Under the pieces are notes generated by a model that did no database searches, had not been told where the DNA came from, and worked only from the letters and a program-made list of their open reading frames with translations. A stretch of DNA of 40,162 nt from CBETVX01 sp965539935 (GTDB lineage: Bacteria > Bacillota > Clostridia > Peptostreptococcales > Caminicellaceae), in contig CBETVX010000025.1 in assembly GCA_965539935.1 (NCBI GenBank), positions 1 through 40,162 on the forward strand, given 5' to 3'. A program made the position numbers and the translations under genes. Positions within the stretch are counted from its first letter, which is position 1, and every line of letters starts with the position of its first letter. Positions 24,072 to 32,886 of the stretch are shown here, piece by piece.

Positions 24072-26300
24072 ATGATTAGAAAAGAATGGCGAGAATTTAA
24101 AGAAGGTAGATGGACTAAGGAAGTAGATGTTAGAGACTTCATCCAAAAAAACTATATATCCTATGAAGGAGACAGTAGTTTTTTAGAGGGGATAACTGAT
24201 CGAACTAAAGTGCTATGGGAAGGCTGTAAAAAATTGCTTTCAAAGGAATTGGAAAAGGGAGTTCTTGATATTGATACTGAAAATATTTCAGGTATAGATA
24301 GTTTTGAGCCAGGATATATAGACAGAGATACAGAAATAATATTTGGACTCCAGACAGACAAGCCCCTTAAGAGAATGATCAATCCCTTTGGTGGCATCAG
24401 GATGGCTGAAGCAGCAACGAAATCCTATGGCTATAATCTAAATGAAAAAATGGAAAAGACCTTTAAGGAATATAGGAAAACCCATAATCAAGGAGTTTTT
24501 GATGTATATACAGAAGAAATGAAGAAAGCTAGAAGTGTAGGCCTATTAACAGGACTACCGGATGCATATGGTAGGGGGAGGATTATAGGGGATTATAGGA
24601 GAGTACCTTTATATGGAATTGATTTTTTGATTGAAGAAAAAAAGAATAGTTACACAAAAATAGATGGAGTTATGAAGGATGAACTAATCAGAAAAAGAGA
24701 AGAAATAGCTGATCAAATAAGGGCATTAGAAAAAATTAAAATAATGGCTAAATCCTATGGATTTGATATTTCTAAACCAGCTGTCAATGCCCTTGAAGCA
24801 GTTCAATTTTTATATTTTGCCTATTTAGCTGGAGTCAAAGAGAATAATGGTGCTGCTATGTCCTTAGGGAGAGTAAGCACATTTATAGATATATATATAC
24901 AAAGAGATTTGGAGAGGGGAATTTTATCTGAAAAAGAGGCACAAGAAATTATTGACCAGTTTATTATTAAGCTTAGAATGGTAAGACACTTAAGAACCCC
25001 AGAATATAATGAATTATTTGCAGGAGATCCCAATTGGATAACTGAGGCGATTGGAGGTATTGGACTAAATGGCAAGCCCCTTGTAACTAAGACTTCCTAT
25101 AGATTTATCCATACCTTAAAAAACTTAGGACCAGCTCCAGAACCCAATATAACTGTTTTATGGTCGGAGAAACTTCCAGATAATTTTAAAAAGTATTGTG
25201 CCTACATGTCCATAACAACCGATTCTATTCAGTATGAAAATGACGACATTATGAGACCTATTTACGGAGATGACTATGGTATTGCCTGTTGTGTATCTGC
25301 CATGAAAATTGGTAAACAAATGCAGTTCTTTGGGGCAAGATGTAATTTAGCAAAGGCCCTTCTCTATGGTATAAATGGTGGAATAGATGAGAAAAGGAAT
25401 ATACAAGTGATTCCAGAAATTAAAAAAATTGAAGATAATAAATTAGATTATGAAAAGGTACTTGAGAATTATCATAGAGTTATAGAATATGTAGCTGAGC
25501 TATATGTAAATACCATGAATATAATACATTACATGCATGACAAGTATGCCTATGAAGCAGGATTAATGGCTCTTCATGATATAGATGTTGAAAGATTTAT
25601 GGCCTTTGGTGTTGCTGGTTTGTCGGTTGTGGCAGATTCCCTTAGTGCCATTAAATATGCTAAAGTTAAACCTATAAGAAAAAATGGCATAGCCATTGAT
25701 TTTGACATAGAAGGAGATTTTCCTAAATATGGCAATGACGATGATAGGGTTGATAATATTGCTATTGATATTTTAACTAAATTTACAAAGGAATTGAAAA
25801 AACATTATACCTATAGAAAGGCTAAGCATACATTATCAGTTCTTACAATTACTTCAAATGTAGTTTATGGAAAGAAAACTGGATCAACACCCGATGGAAG
25901 AAAAGAAGGAGAAGCCTTTGCACCAGGGGCCAATCCCATGCATGGTAGAGATATAAAGGGGGCATTAGCTTCCCTAAATTCAGTTGCAAAGATTCCTTAT
26001 GCTTCAATATGTCAAGATGGCATCTCTAATACGTTTTCAATTATTCCTAAGGCCTTAGGGAAAGACGATGAAAATAGAGTTAATAACTTAGTATCAATTT
26101 TAGACGGATATTTTTCTCAAGGAGCCCATCATTTAAATGTAAACGTGATTAACAGGGATACATTGATTGACGCCATGAAGAATCCAGAGAAATATCCTAC
26201 TTTAACCATAAGAGTATCTGGATATGCTGTAAATTTTAATAGATTAACTAAGGAACAACAATTAGAAGTAATAAAAAGAACATTCCATAAGGCTTTATAG
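24072..26300 (+). CDS. pflB: Pyruvate formate-lyase (formate C-acetyltransferase)
   Basis: A 742-residue glycyl radical enzyme that splits pyruvate and CoA into acetyl-CoA and formate. C406-C407 in DYGIACCVSAM are the two adjacent active-site cysteines that mark true PFL, followed by KQMQFFGARCNLAKALLYGINGG. G717 in RVSGYAVNFNRL is the radical glycine near the C-terminus. The frame stays open upstream to 23949, inside the riboswitch; GAGGAGG 8 bases before 24072 fixes the start. No PFL-activating radical-SAM enzyme is next to it (rsgA follows), so activation must come from a distant gene. Confidence 0.95.
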   Translation: MIRKEWREFKEGRWTKEVDVRDFIQKNYISYEGDSSFLEGITDRTKVLWEGCKKLLSKELEKGVLDIDTENISGIDSFEPGYIDRDTEIIFGLQTDKPLKRMINPFGGIRMAEAATKSYGYNLNEKMEKTFKEYRKTHNQGVFDVYTEEMKKARSVGLLTGLPDAYGRGRIIGDYRRVPLYGIDFLIEEKKNSYTKIDGVMKDELIRKREEIADQIRALEKIKIMAKSYGFDISKPAVNALEAVQFLYFAYLAGVKENNGAAMSLGRVSTFIDIYIQRDLERGILSEKEAQEIIDQFIIKLRMVRHLRTPEYNELFAGDPNWITEAIGGIGLNGKPLVTKTSYRFIHTLKNLGPAPEPNITVLWSEKLPDNFKKYCAYMSITTDSIQYENDDIMRPIYGDDYGIACCVSAMKIGKQMQFFGARCNLAKALLYGINGGIDEKRNIQVIPEIKKIEDNKLDYEKVLENYHRVIEYVAELYVNTMNIIHYMHDKYAYEAGLMALHDIDVERFMAFGVAGLSVVADSLSAIKYAKVKPIRKNGIAIDFDIEGDFPKYGNDDDRVDNIAIDILTKFTKELKKHYTYRKAKHTLSVLTITSNVVYGKKTGSTPDGRKEGEAFAPGANPMHGRDIKGALASLNSVAKIPYASICQDGISNTFSIIPKALGKDDENRVNNLVSILDGYFSQGAHHLNVNVINRDTLIDAMKNPEKYPTLTIRVSGYAVNFNRLTKEQQLEVIKRTFHKAL

Positions 26301-26308
26301 GAAATAGA

Positions 26309-26336
26309 ATATAAAGGATTGGTTCCCTTTATTTTA
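26309..26336 (+). terminator. Likely terminator after pyruvate formate-lyase
   Basis: ATAAAGG (26311-26317) pairs with CCTTTAT (26326-26332), then TTT. The short 7-bp stem makes it weaker than others here. Confidence 0.6.
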
Positions 26337-26448
26337 GTAAATAGTATTAGAATAATCTTAATAAAGCCATGTTGAAACACTATATATATTATGAGATAAT
26401 TGCATAAAGATATAAATTTAATAGAAAGTATGAAGGGAGATTTGTTTT

Positions 26449-26505
26449 ATGGTAATTAGAAATTTAGGCGAATTGGAGATTGTAGTTAAACGACTTAATA
26501 AATAA
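26449..26505 (+). CDS. 18-codon leader-type ORF upstream of rsgA
   Basis: M-V-I-R-N-L-G-E-L-E-I-V-V-K-R-L-N-K, stop TAA. It has a good ribosome binding site (GAAGGGAG, 7-9 nt before ATG). The frame's 3' part forms the left arm of the hairpin at 26483-26518 and the stop lies in its loop. That arrangement resembles a leader peptide controlling a downstream gene, here rsgA 122 bp on. It could instead be a remnant of a gene start. Confidence 0.4.
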   Translation: MVIRNLGELEIVVKRLNK

Positions 26506-26518
26506 GTGCGTTTAACTA
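26483..26518 (+). promoter_or_regulatory. Hairpin in the rsgA leader
   Basis: TAGTTAAACG (26483-26492) and its exact inverse CGTTTAACTA (26509-26518), with an inner CTT/AAG pairing. No T tract follows, so it is not a plain terminator. A second inverted pair, TTAAGTC with GACTTAA (about 26569-26608), lies between it and the rsgA ribosome binding site. Confidence 0.5.
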
Positions 26519-26627
26519 ATTTGAAACCTTAAATAAACGGTCAAGTTAAATAAATGCTTTCTTATTCATTAAGTCGTACTTAGATTTTAAAATCATAAAT
26601 GACTTAAGAATATAGGAGGATAATAAA

Positions 26628-27704
26628 TTGAATAAGTTAATAAATCTATTTGAATTTGGATTAAATGAAGAAATTAAAATAAAATTTGAAGAAAATTATA
26701 AAGGATATGTTTTAGGTAGAGTATCTTCCCAGCATAAAAATATGTATAATGTAATAACAGAAAAAGGGGAAAGATTCAGTAAAATATCAGGAAAGTTAAA
26801 CTATCAAGCTAATAGCAAATCAGACTTTCCAGCTGTAGGAGACTGGATAGCATTAGAAAATATCAGTTCTAAGGATGAAATATCGATTATTCATGGAATA
26901 TTACCCAGGAAAAGTATTATTTCTAGAAAAACTTCTGGTAAGAAAAATGAAGAACAGATTATAGCTTCAAATATTGACAAAGTATTTTTATGTATGGCAT
27001 TAAATAATGACTTTAATATTAGAAGATTAGAAAGATATATAACCCTAGCTTGGGACAGTGGAGCACAGCCAATTATTATTCTAACAAAGGCTGATTTATG
27101 TGAAAATATAGGTGAAAAACTTATCTTAGTAGAGGAAGTTGCCATAGGTATAAAAATAATAGTGGTAAGTTCCGTAACCCTTGAAGGCATAGATGAGATA
27201 AAAAACATAATAAGTTCTAAAGATACAGTGGCTTTTATAGGTTCCTCTGGAATAGGAAAGTCTACCCTTATAAATATGTTGTTAGGAGAAGATAGACAAA
27301 AAGTTAATAGTATTAGAAACGATGATAAAGGAAGACATACTACAACCTACAGAGAACTAATTAAGTTACCTAATGGAGGTACGGTTATTGATACTCCTGG
27401 AATGCGAGAAATTGGAGTATATAATGGGGATTTAGACACCTCTTTTTCAGATATAAATGAGCTGTCAAAGAGCTGTAGATTTAGAGATTGTAAACATGAG
27501 AATGAACCAGATTGTGCAGTTAAACAAGCCATAAAAGATGGGGAGCTTGATGAAGAAAGACTAAAAAGCTATAAAAAACTACAAAAAGAGATAGAATATC
27601 TAGAAGATAAAGAAGTGCTTAATAGTAGGCAATTAGAAAAGAAAAAGATTATAAGAATGATAGGTAGCTTGGATGGCATGAAGAAGATAAAAAATAAAAA
27701 ATAA
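26628..27704 (+). CDS. rsgA: Ribosome small subunit-dependent GTPase A
   Basis: A 358-residue circularly permuted GTPase that checks late 30S maturation. The order of GTPase motifs shows the permutation: G4 LTKAD comes first, then G1 GSSGIGKST (P-loop) and G3 DTPGMRE. An N-terminal OB fold (about 1-75) precedes. The C-terminal zinc knuckle CRFRDCKHENEPDCAVKQAI has the C-x-C-H-C form. It starts at TTG 7 nt after AGGAGG. The upstream 120 bp hold two inverted repeats and a small ORF. Confidence 0.94.
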   Translation: MNKLINLFEFGLNEEIKIKFEENYKGYVLGRVSSQHKNMYNVITEKGERFSKISGKLNYQANSKSDFPAVGDWIALENISSKDEISIIHGILPRKSIISRKTSGKKNEEQIIASNIDKVFLCMALNNDFNIRRLERYITLAWDSGAQPIIILTKADLCENIGEKLILVEEVAIGIKIIVVSSVTLEGIDEIKNIISSKDTVAFIGSSGIGKSTLINMLLGEDRQKVNSIRNDDKGRHTTTYRELIKLPNGGTVIDTPGMREIGVYNGDLDTSFSDINELSKSCRFRDCKHENEPDCAVKQAIKDGELDEERLKSYKKLQKEIEYLEDKEVLNSRQLEKKKIIRMIGSLDGMKKIKNKK

Positions 27705-27710
27705 TATATT

Positions 27711-27750
27711 TAAGACAGCTATGGCTTAGCCTAGCTGTTTTAAATTTTTT
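27711..27750 (+). terminator. Terminator after rsgA
   Basis: ACAGCTA (27715-27721) pairs with TAGCTGT (27732-27738), with an inner GGC/GCC pairing, followed by TTTAAATTTTTT. Confidence 0.85.
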
Positions 27751-28135
27751 ACCTGGGAAAATTTATTTTATCATTTCCTTAATCTAAAAAGTCCAATGAA
27801 AACATATAGAAAAAGAGTTCTAATTTTGTTAAAATGAAGTCATCCTAATTTATATTTTTAGAGGATGCTCCCTTATGTTAAGCTAAAGTGTATTATATTT
27901 AAGATTTTATATTCCATAGGATTACTATAAATTTACAAAAACCATTATATTTGCATGGAGTCAATAATAATATTAAAATAAGATATATGGATCTATTGTT
28001 TTAGACCTAAATAAAAAGTATAAATAAATGATAGTGATCCAATTATTCAAATTGAAGGTAATTAATGAGTTCATAGGATATAAAAGACTCATCATAAAAT
28101 TTGGATAGTGGATTTTAAAAGGAGATAAAAATACA
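27751..28135 (+). other. Long AT-rich leader region before trkA
   Basis: 385 bp with no gene. Small inverted pairs are present (CATCCT/AGGATG at 27841-27866 and ATGAGT/ACTCAT near 28063-28092). I recognise no known riboswitch. The region ends in AAAAGGAG, the trkA ribosome binding site. Its length leaves room for K+-linked control of trkAH but nothing specific is seen. Confidence 0.35.
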
Positions 28136-29542
28136 ATGAAGGTAATGATAATAGGTGCAGGGAAATTAGGTTATAAATTGGCAGAATCAATGATAAATAG
28201 TGATATTGACGTAACATTAGTAGATACAAATTCAAAGGTTATTGAAAGAACAAATGACCATTTAGATGTACTAACTGTAAATGCCAACGGTTTGGAAGTT
28301 GGTATATTGAAGGAATTAAATATAGAGACCTATGATTTGCTAATTGCTTCAACAAATAGTGATGAAACTAACACTATAATATGTACTTTGGCAAAGAAAC
28401 TAGGTTGTAAAAGAACTATAGCTAGAATAAGGAATCCAGAATATACACAGCAGCTTGATTTTATAAAGAATGAAATGGGTATTGACCATATAGTAAATCC
28501 TGATTTAGCAACTGCTAATGAAATAGTCCGTTATTTGTTAAAGAGTTATAATTTTTATTCTGGGGACTTTGCAAAGGGTAAAGTTCAAATGATTGATATT
28601 AATATAAATAATATAAAGGATTTCATAGGCAAAAAAATTATGGAATTAGATGGTATGCAAGGACTACTAATTACTGCCATATCAAGGGATGGAGACATTA
28701 TTATACCAGATGGGTCAACGGAATTAATGGAAAATGATGTGATTTATATAATAGGAAAAAGTAATAATATAAGTAATTTGGCGGAAAGATTTAAATTAAA
28801 CGTTGAAAAAAAATACATTAAAAGAGCAATGATACTTGGTGGCGGAAAAATAGGATATTATTTAGCCAAGCAATTAATAGAATCAAATATAAGTGTTACC
28901 ATAGTAGAACAAAATAGAGAGCGTTGTGAGTATCTAACTGAGAAATTAAATAATGCTTTAGTAATTCATGGTGATGGAACAGATATTAATTTACTTGAAG
29001 AAGAAGATTTATCATTAATGGATACATTTATAGGTGCTACTGGTTATGATGAACAAAATCTTCTAATGGCTTTAATGGCTAAGCAGGCAGGAGTAAATAA
29101 AATTATTGCAAAAATAAGTAGGCCAAGTTATGTACATCTTATAGATAAATTGGGAATAGACGTAGCTTTAAATCCCATTCATATTACAGCAAGTGATATA
29201 CTGAAGTTTATCCGTGGAGGAAAAGTAGTTTCAGTATCTCTACTTTTAGGAGGTCAAGCAGAGGTTACGGAGTTAATAGTGGGAGAGGATTTACCTGTCA
29301 TTGGAAAACAGATCTCAGAGTTAGGTTTACCTAAGGGAATCATAATTGGAGCAGTTGTTCATGAGGGAAGAGTAATTATCCCTAATGGTACAACAGTTAT
29401 TCATGCAAATGATAGATTGATTATATTCTGCTTACTACCAGATGTACCAGCATTAGAAGTATTTTTAAAGAAAAAGAAAGGAGGAGTAATAAGTGAACTA
29501 TGGAATCGTAATCAAGGTATTAGGAAACTTATTAATCCTTGA
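28136..29542 (+). CDS. trkA: Trk potassium uptake regulator TrkA
   Basis: A 468-residue cytoplasmic nucleotide-binding gate for the TrkH channel. It has two tandem RCK units: Rossmann motifs IIGAGKLGYKLAESM at the start and ILGGGKIGYYLAKQL near residue 234, each followed by a TrkA_C segment (about 150-215 and 380-455). NAD(H)/ATP binding controls K+ flow. The start follows AAAAGGAG. Its last 50 bp overlap the trkH start, in another frame, so the two proteins are made in step. Confidence 0.95.
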   Translation: MKVMIIGAGKLGYKLAESMINSDIDVTLVDTNSKVIERTNDHLDVLTVNANGLEVGILKELNIETYDLLIASTNSDETNTIICTLAKKLGCKRTIARIRNPEYTQQLDFIKNEMGIDHIVNPDLATANEIVRYLLKSYNFYSGDFAKGKVQMIDININNIKDFIGKKIMELDGMQGLLITAISRDGDIIIPDGSTELMENDVIYIIGKSNNISNLAERFKLNVEKKYIKRAMILGGGKIGYYLAKQLIESNISVTIVEQNRERCEYLTEKLNNALVIHGDGTDINLLEEEDLSLMDTFIGATGYDEQNLLMALMAKQAGVNKIIAKISRPSYVHLIDKLGIDVALNPIHITASDILKFIRGGKVVSVSLLLGGQAEVTELIVGEDLPVIGKQISELGLPKGIIIGAVVHEGRVIIPNGTTVIHANDRLIIFCLLPDVPALEVFLKKKKGGVISELWNRNQGIRKLINP

Positions 29543-30941
29543 AGCATTAATGATGATACCCTCTTTTCTTATTGCTAGCTACCATAAACAATCTGATATT
29601 TTGGCATTTGTAATAAGTATAACCATAATAACTATCCTAGGCTTTATAATGTCTAAAAAGAAAGCTATTAGTAAAAGAATAAAGGCAAAGGAAGGGTTAG
29701 CTATTGTAGCCTTAGGGTGGGTGTTATCCTCCTTTTTTGGATCCCTGCCCTTTGTTTTTTCTGGTAGTATTCCATCGCTAATAGATGCATTTTTTGAAAC
29801 TGTATCAGGATTTACCACAACCGGAGCTACTGTTGTCAATAATATAGAAATACTGCCTAAAGGAATTTTATTTTGGCGTTCATTCACCCATTGGATAGGG
29901 GGTATGGGCATATTGGTATTTACTGTTGCAATTTTACCTACAATAGGTGTAGGGGGATTTCAGATATTTAAAGCAGAGAGTCCTGGGCCAGTGGCAGATA
30001 AAATTGTTCCAAGGATAAAGGATACGGCAAAAATTTTATATATGACATATATAGCCATTACCATACTAGAAATAGTTTTGCTTATGCTAGGCGGTATGAG
30101 CTTATATGAGGCTAGTATTCATACCTTTGGTACCGTTGGCACAGGTGGATTCTCTTCAAGAAATGCAAGTGTAGGAGCATTTAATAGTACTTATATACAT
30201 ATTGTGATTTCAATTTTCATGATTATGTCAGGAACTAATTTTTCCCTATATTTTGCATTATATAAAGGGAAAGTGAAGGAAGTATTAAAAGATGAAGAAT
30301 TAAGATTATACCTTGGTGTAATATTTGCAGCTACTATTCTTATTGGATTAAATTTAAATTTTAGCTTATATGATAATATAGGACTAGCATTAAGGGATGC
30401 CTTATTTCAGTCAAGTTCAATTATAACTACTACAGGTTATGCCACAGTAGATTATGACCAATGGACGACATTCAGTAAAGTTATTTTATTTTTATTAATG
30501 TTTATTGGTGGATGTGCTGGGTCTACTGGGGGAGCTATAAAGAATATAAGAATATTAGTATTATTAAAGTTAATTAAAAGAGAAGTGGCAAAAATGCTCC
30601 ATCCAAGGGCAATAATACCTGTAAAGATTGGAAATAAATCAGTTGCCAGTGATACTATCAGTAGTATAACTAGTTTTTTTGCGTTGTATATTCTTTTATT
30701 TGTAGTTGGAACTATAATTATTTCTTTAGAGGGAATTGGAATAGAAAGTGCTGCCAGTTCAGTGGCGGTTACACTGGGAAATGTAGGCCCTGGATTTGGA
30801 TTTGTAGGCCCAACCCGTACTTATAGTGAATTTAGTAACTTTAGCAAACTAGTCTTTTCTCTACTAATGTTACTAGGAAGATTAGAGTTATTTACAATTG
30901 TTGCTCTTATAGCCCCTAAAACATGGAAAAATGAAATATAA
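29493..30941 (+). CDS. trkH: Trk potassium channel TrkH
   Basis: A 482-residue membrane channel that takes up K+ with TrkA. Four selectivity-filter-type loops are seen: SGFTTTGATVV, GTVGTGGFSSR, ITTTGYATVD and LGNVGPGFGFVG, each with the conserved Gly in a T-x-G or similar context, between hydrophobic helices. It starts at GTG with AAAGGAGG inside the trkA end. The final 245 bp (from 30697) are part of the 636-bp direct repeat; a 3' fragment of a second trkH is at 36639-36935. Confidence 0.95.
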   Translation: MNYGIVIKVLGNLLILEALMMIPSFLIASYHKQSDILAFVISITIITILGFIMSKKKAISKRIKAKEGLAIVALGWVLSSFFGSLPFVFSGSIPSLIDAFFETVSGFTTTGATVVNNIEILPKGILFWRSFTHWIGGMGILVFTVAILPTIGVGGFQIFKAESPGPVADKIVPRIKDTAKILYMTYIAITILEIVLLMLGGMSLYEASIHTFGTVGTGGFSSRNASVGAFNSTYIHIVISIFMIMSGTNFSLYFALYKGKVKEVLKDEELRLYLGVIFAATILIGLNLNFSLYDNIGLALRDALFQSSSIITTTGYATVDYDQWTTFSKVILFLLMFIGGCAGSTGGAIKNIRILVLLKLIKREVAKMLHPRAIIPVKIGNKSVASDTISSITSFFALYILLFVVGTIIISLEGIGIESAASSVAVTLGNVGPGFGFVGPTRTYSEFSNFSKLVFSLLMLLGRLELFTIVALIAPKTWKNEI

Positions 30942-31332
30942 ATTTAAATCCTCTCCAGGTTTTGGAGAGGATTTACTAATAGGGCATTTAATTTTTCATA
31001 GCATTCTCAGCAAATTCAGTAGTTACTATTTTGTCATAGGGAGCCCTTTGGTCAAGACCTATTGCTTGGTCTATGATATCCATCATATGATTTAATCCTT
31101 CCTCAGTTAAAATAAGGTCTGGCTTCCATGTATCCTGCTCCTTATATCTTTCAACTAAAGTAGCAAGAATTTCAAGGTCAGCATCGGGGAAGTGGGGCTG
31201 AAGTGACTTGGCAACTTCCTCAGCACTATGATTTTCTACCCATTTCATGCCTTTATAAATTGCATTAGTGAAGGCCTGAATGATTTCAGGATTCTCTTCT
31301 ATATAGCTTTTTTTAGCACTATAGCAAGTATA
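30697..31332. repeat. 636-bp direct repeat, copy 1
   Basis: Identical, base for base as I read it, to 36691-37326 (offset 5,994). It holds the last 81 codons of trkH, the terminator and the last 115 codons or so of the substrate-binding-protein gene. On its right, a short stretch (31333-31347) still resembles copy 2 but with mismatches, and then likeness ends. Confidence 0.95.
30945..30975. terminator. Terminator between trkH and the convergent substrate-binding-protein fragment
   Basis: AAATCCTCTCCA (30946-30957) pairs with TGGAGAGGATTT (30963-30974), 5-nt loop. Works on either strand. An identical copy is at 36939-36969. Confidence 0.88.
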
Positions 31333-31347
31333 TGGGATATATCTTCT
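30988..31347 (-). pseudogene. 3' fragment of ABC transporter substrate-binding protein (copy 1)
   Basis: C-terminal end of a periplasmic-type binding protein of the NMT1/SsuA (sulfonate, nitrate, thiamine-precursor) group, without its N-terminal half. It encodes ...YTCYSAKKSYIEENPEIIQ through AENAMKN, identical to copy 2 where they overlap. At its 5' side the frame keeps Y-I-P-Y-T-C with different codons from copy 2, then runs into a TAG. No start region, signal peptide or ribosome binding site remains, so it is not a working gene. Unlike a random remnant, the 3' part is perfect. Confidence 0.85.
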
Positions 31348-31681
31348 ATCCTATATACTTGATAAAATCCATAGTATTAGTAAAAAATTTTTTCTTTATT
31401 ATAAATAACTAGGAATAAGTATTACTAGCGATATAATGGGTGACAAAATTAAATATTATTAGTAGAGAAGAGTTTTATATATTCATAAATTAAGAAGGAA
31501 ATATAAGGGCTAATGTAGAATTAGAATCATATAATATAAGGATAAGTATATGGACATATACATCTTTAATAGCATAGCTAGGGTAAGTAAAGATTATATG
31601 CCCAAGAATATTTAAATTAGATACTGAAAATATATTTCTAATAAAAGTTTTTTCAAGATTTAAATCTTTACATCTAGAATT
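31348..31681. other. AT-rich stretch with no gene
   Basis: 334 bp between the truncated binding-protein fragment and the transposase remnant. No open frame of note, no clear inverted ends of an insertion sequence; likely decayed mobile DNA. Confidence 0.4.
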
Positions 31682-32695
31682 TTATCTTCCAAACATAGAT
31701 TTACTTAAAAAAGATAGAATATCTATTGATGGAAGTACGGTGGTCAGTACCAATTGTAATATATTTAGTACAGCCACGATTTTCTTGTTATTAAAGTATT
31801 TAGGATGCTTACATAGGCATGAGAAATTATTCTTTTTAGTTTTAAAAAGGTAGCAAAATTTTTGTGTGATTTTATCATTAAAATATTTTTTCACATATTT
31901 ATGTGTAGCAAAACTAACATCGCATAAAACAATACTACTTGGCAGCTCCTCGCTATTTCTAGGATTTAAAGGAATAAAGACATAACCATTAAGATTATAG
32001 TGTACAAAATTATTAATATACTTTGTGTCATAACCTTTATCGGCAATAAAATAGGTTTCATCTGAAGAAAACCATTCATTTGTTCTTTTAAAAAAACCTA
32101 TGGTCATGGTAAGTTCTAACACATTAGCTGGAGTAGTAATTTCATCTATAGGTAAACTAGAGAAGCATCGGTTAGAATATGGCTTTTATAGCCCCGATAG
32201 GAATCATAGTTTTTCTCATTATGAGAACTACTTGCTGTATGGGCTCCTAACTTATAGTCATTATTGAATTTAAGAGGATTAGACTTATCAAACTTATTTT
32301 TAACAAAGATTGGAATAGCATATAGTGAAACAAAGGAATTATGAATAACTTTTAATTCTTGAAGATGTAAAACTAAATTTTTCATAACCTGAGAAAAATA
32401 TTGATTAGGAATATTTTTGATAAACCTTTCAAAAGTTCAATAAGAAGGTAAAGATTTAAATATACCAAAACCACAAAGATAGGCAATATAAAGATTGTTA
32501 TTAAGATAATCAACTAAATCAGTAATATAACCAAATTTTTCACATTTTATGACAATAAAGGCTATGAAAAGAGCATGTTTAGAATATCCTATAGGATCAT
32601 ATTTAGAGGATAGGTATTCTGGAAAATCAGATAAATTAATGGTATCGAATAGTTTAGTATGGAAATTTGATTTATGTTCCGAACTGTCGCTTCAT
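31682..32695 (-). pseudogene. Decayed DDE transposase (IS4/IS1182-like, DDE_Tnp_1 fold)
   Basis: A transposase frame of about 335 codons with at least three lesions. From a GGAGG-led ATG (32695) the frame breaks within eight codons (a shift is needed to reach SNFHTKLFDTINLSDF). A TGA interrupts SLPSY-TFERF at 32437-32439. A frameshift near 32148 separates LTDASLVYL from PIDEITTPANVLEL. The DDE region is still readable: YKSHILTDASLVYL, then ETYFIADKGYDTKYI, then GYVFIPLNPRNSEE. Exact family is unsure. Element ends were not found. Confidence 0.8.
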
Positions 32696-32886
32696 AAAGG
32701 CTTCGCCTCCTTAATAGAATTAATATTTAGGGGTAAATAAAATATTCCACATAAGTGAGGCAAAAGCCTTTTTTAAAATAGAAAAAGTTTACAGGCAAAT
32801 TATAAAATTTTATGTTTTAGAACAAAGCCATATAAAGCGTTTGAAGTTATGCTAAACGCTAATATGATAGATTAAGGAGGTGGCAT

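Noticed and set aside
27751..28135. c-di-AMP or K+ riboswitch before trkA
   Set aside because: The position suggests it, but none of the conserved blocks of the ydaO-type motif were seen.
32549..32740. Plus-strand 63-codon frame
   Set aside because: It lies opposite the decayed transposase, has no ribosome binding site, and is a shadow frame.
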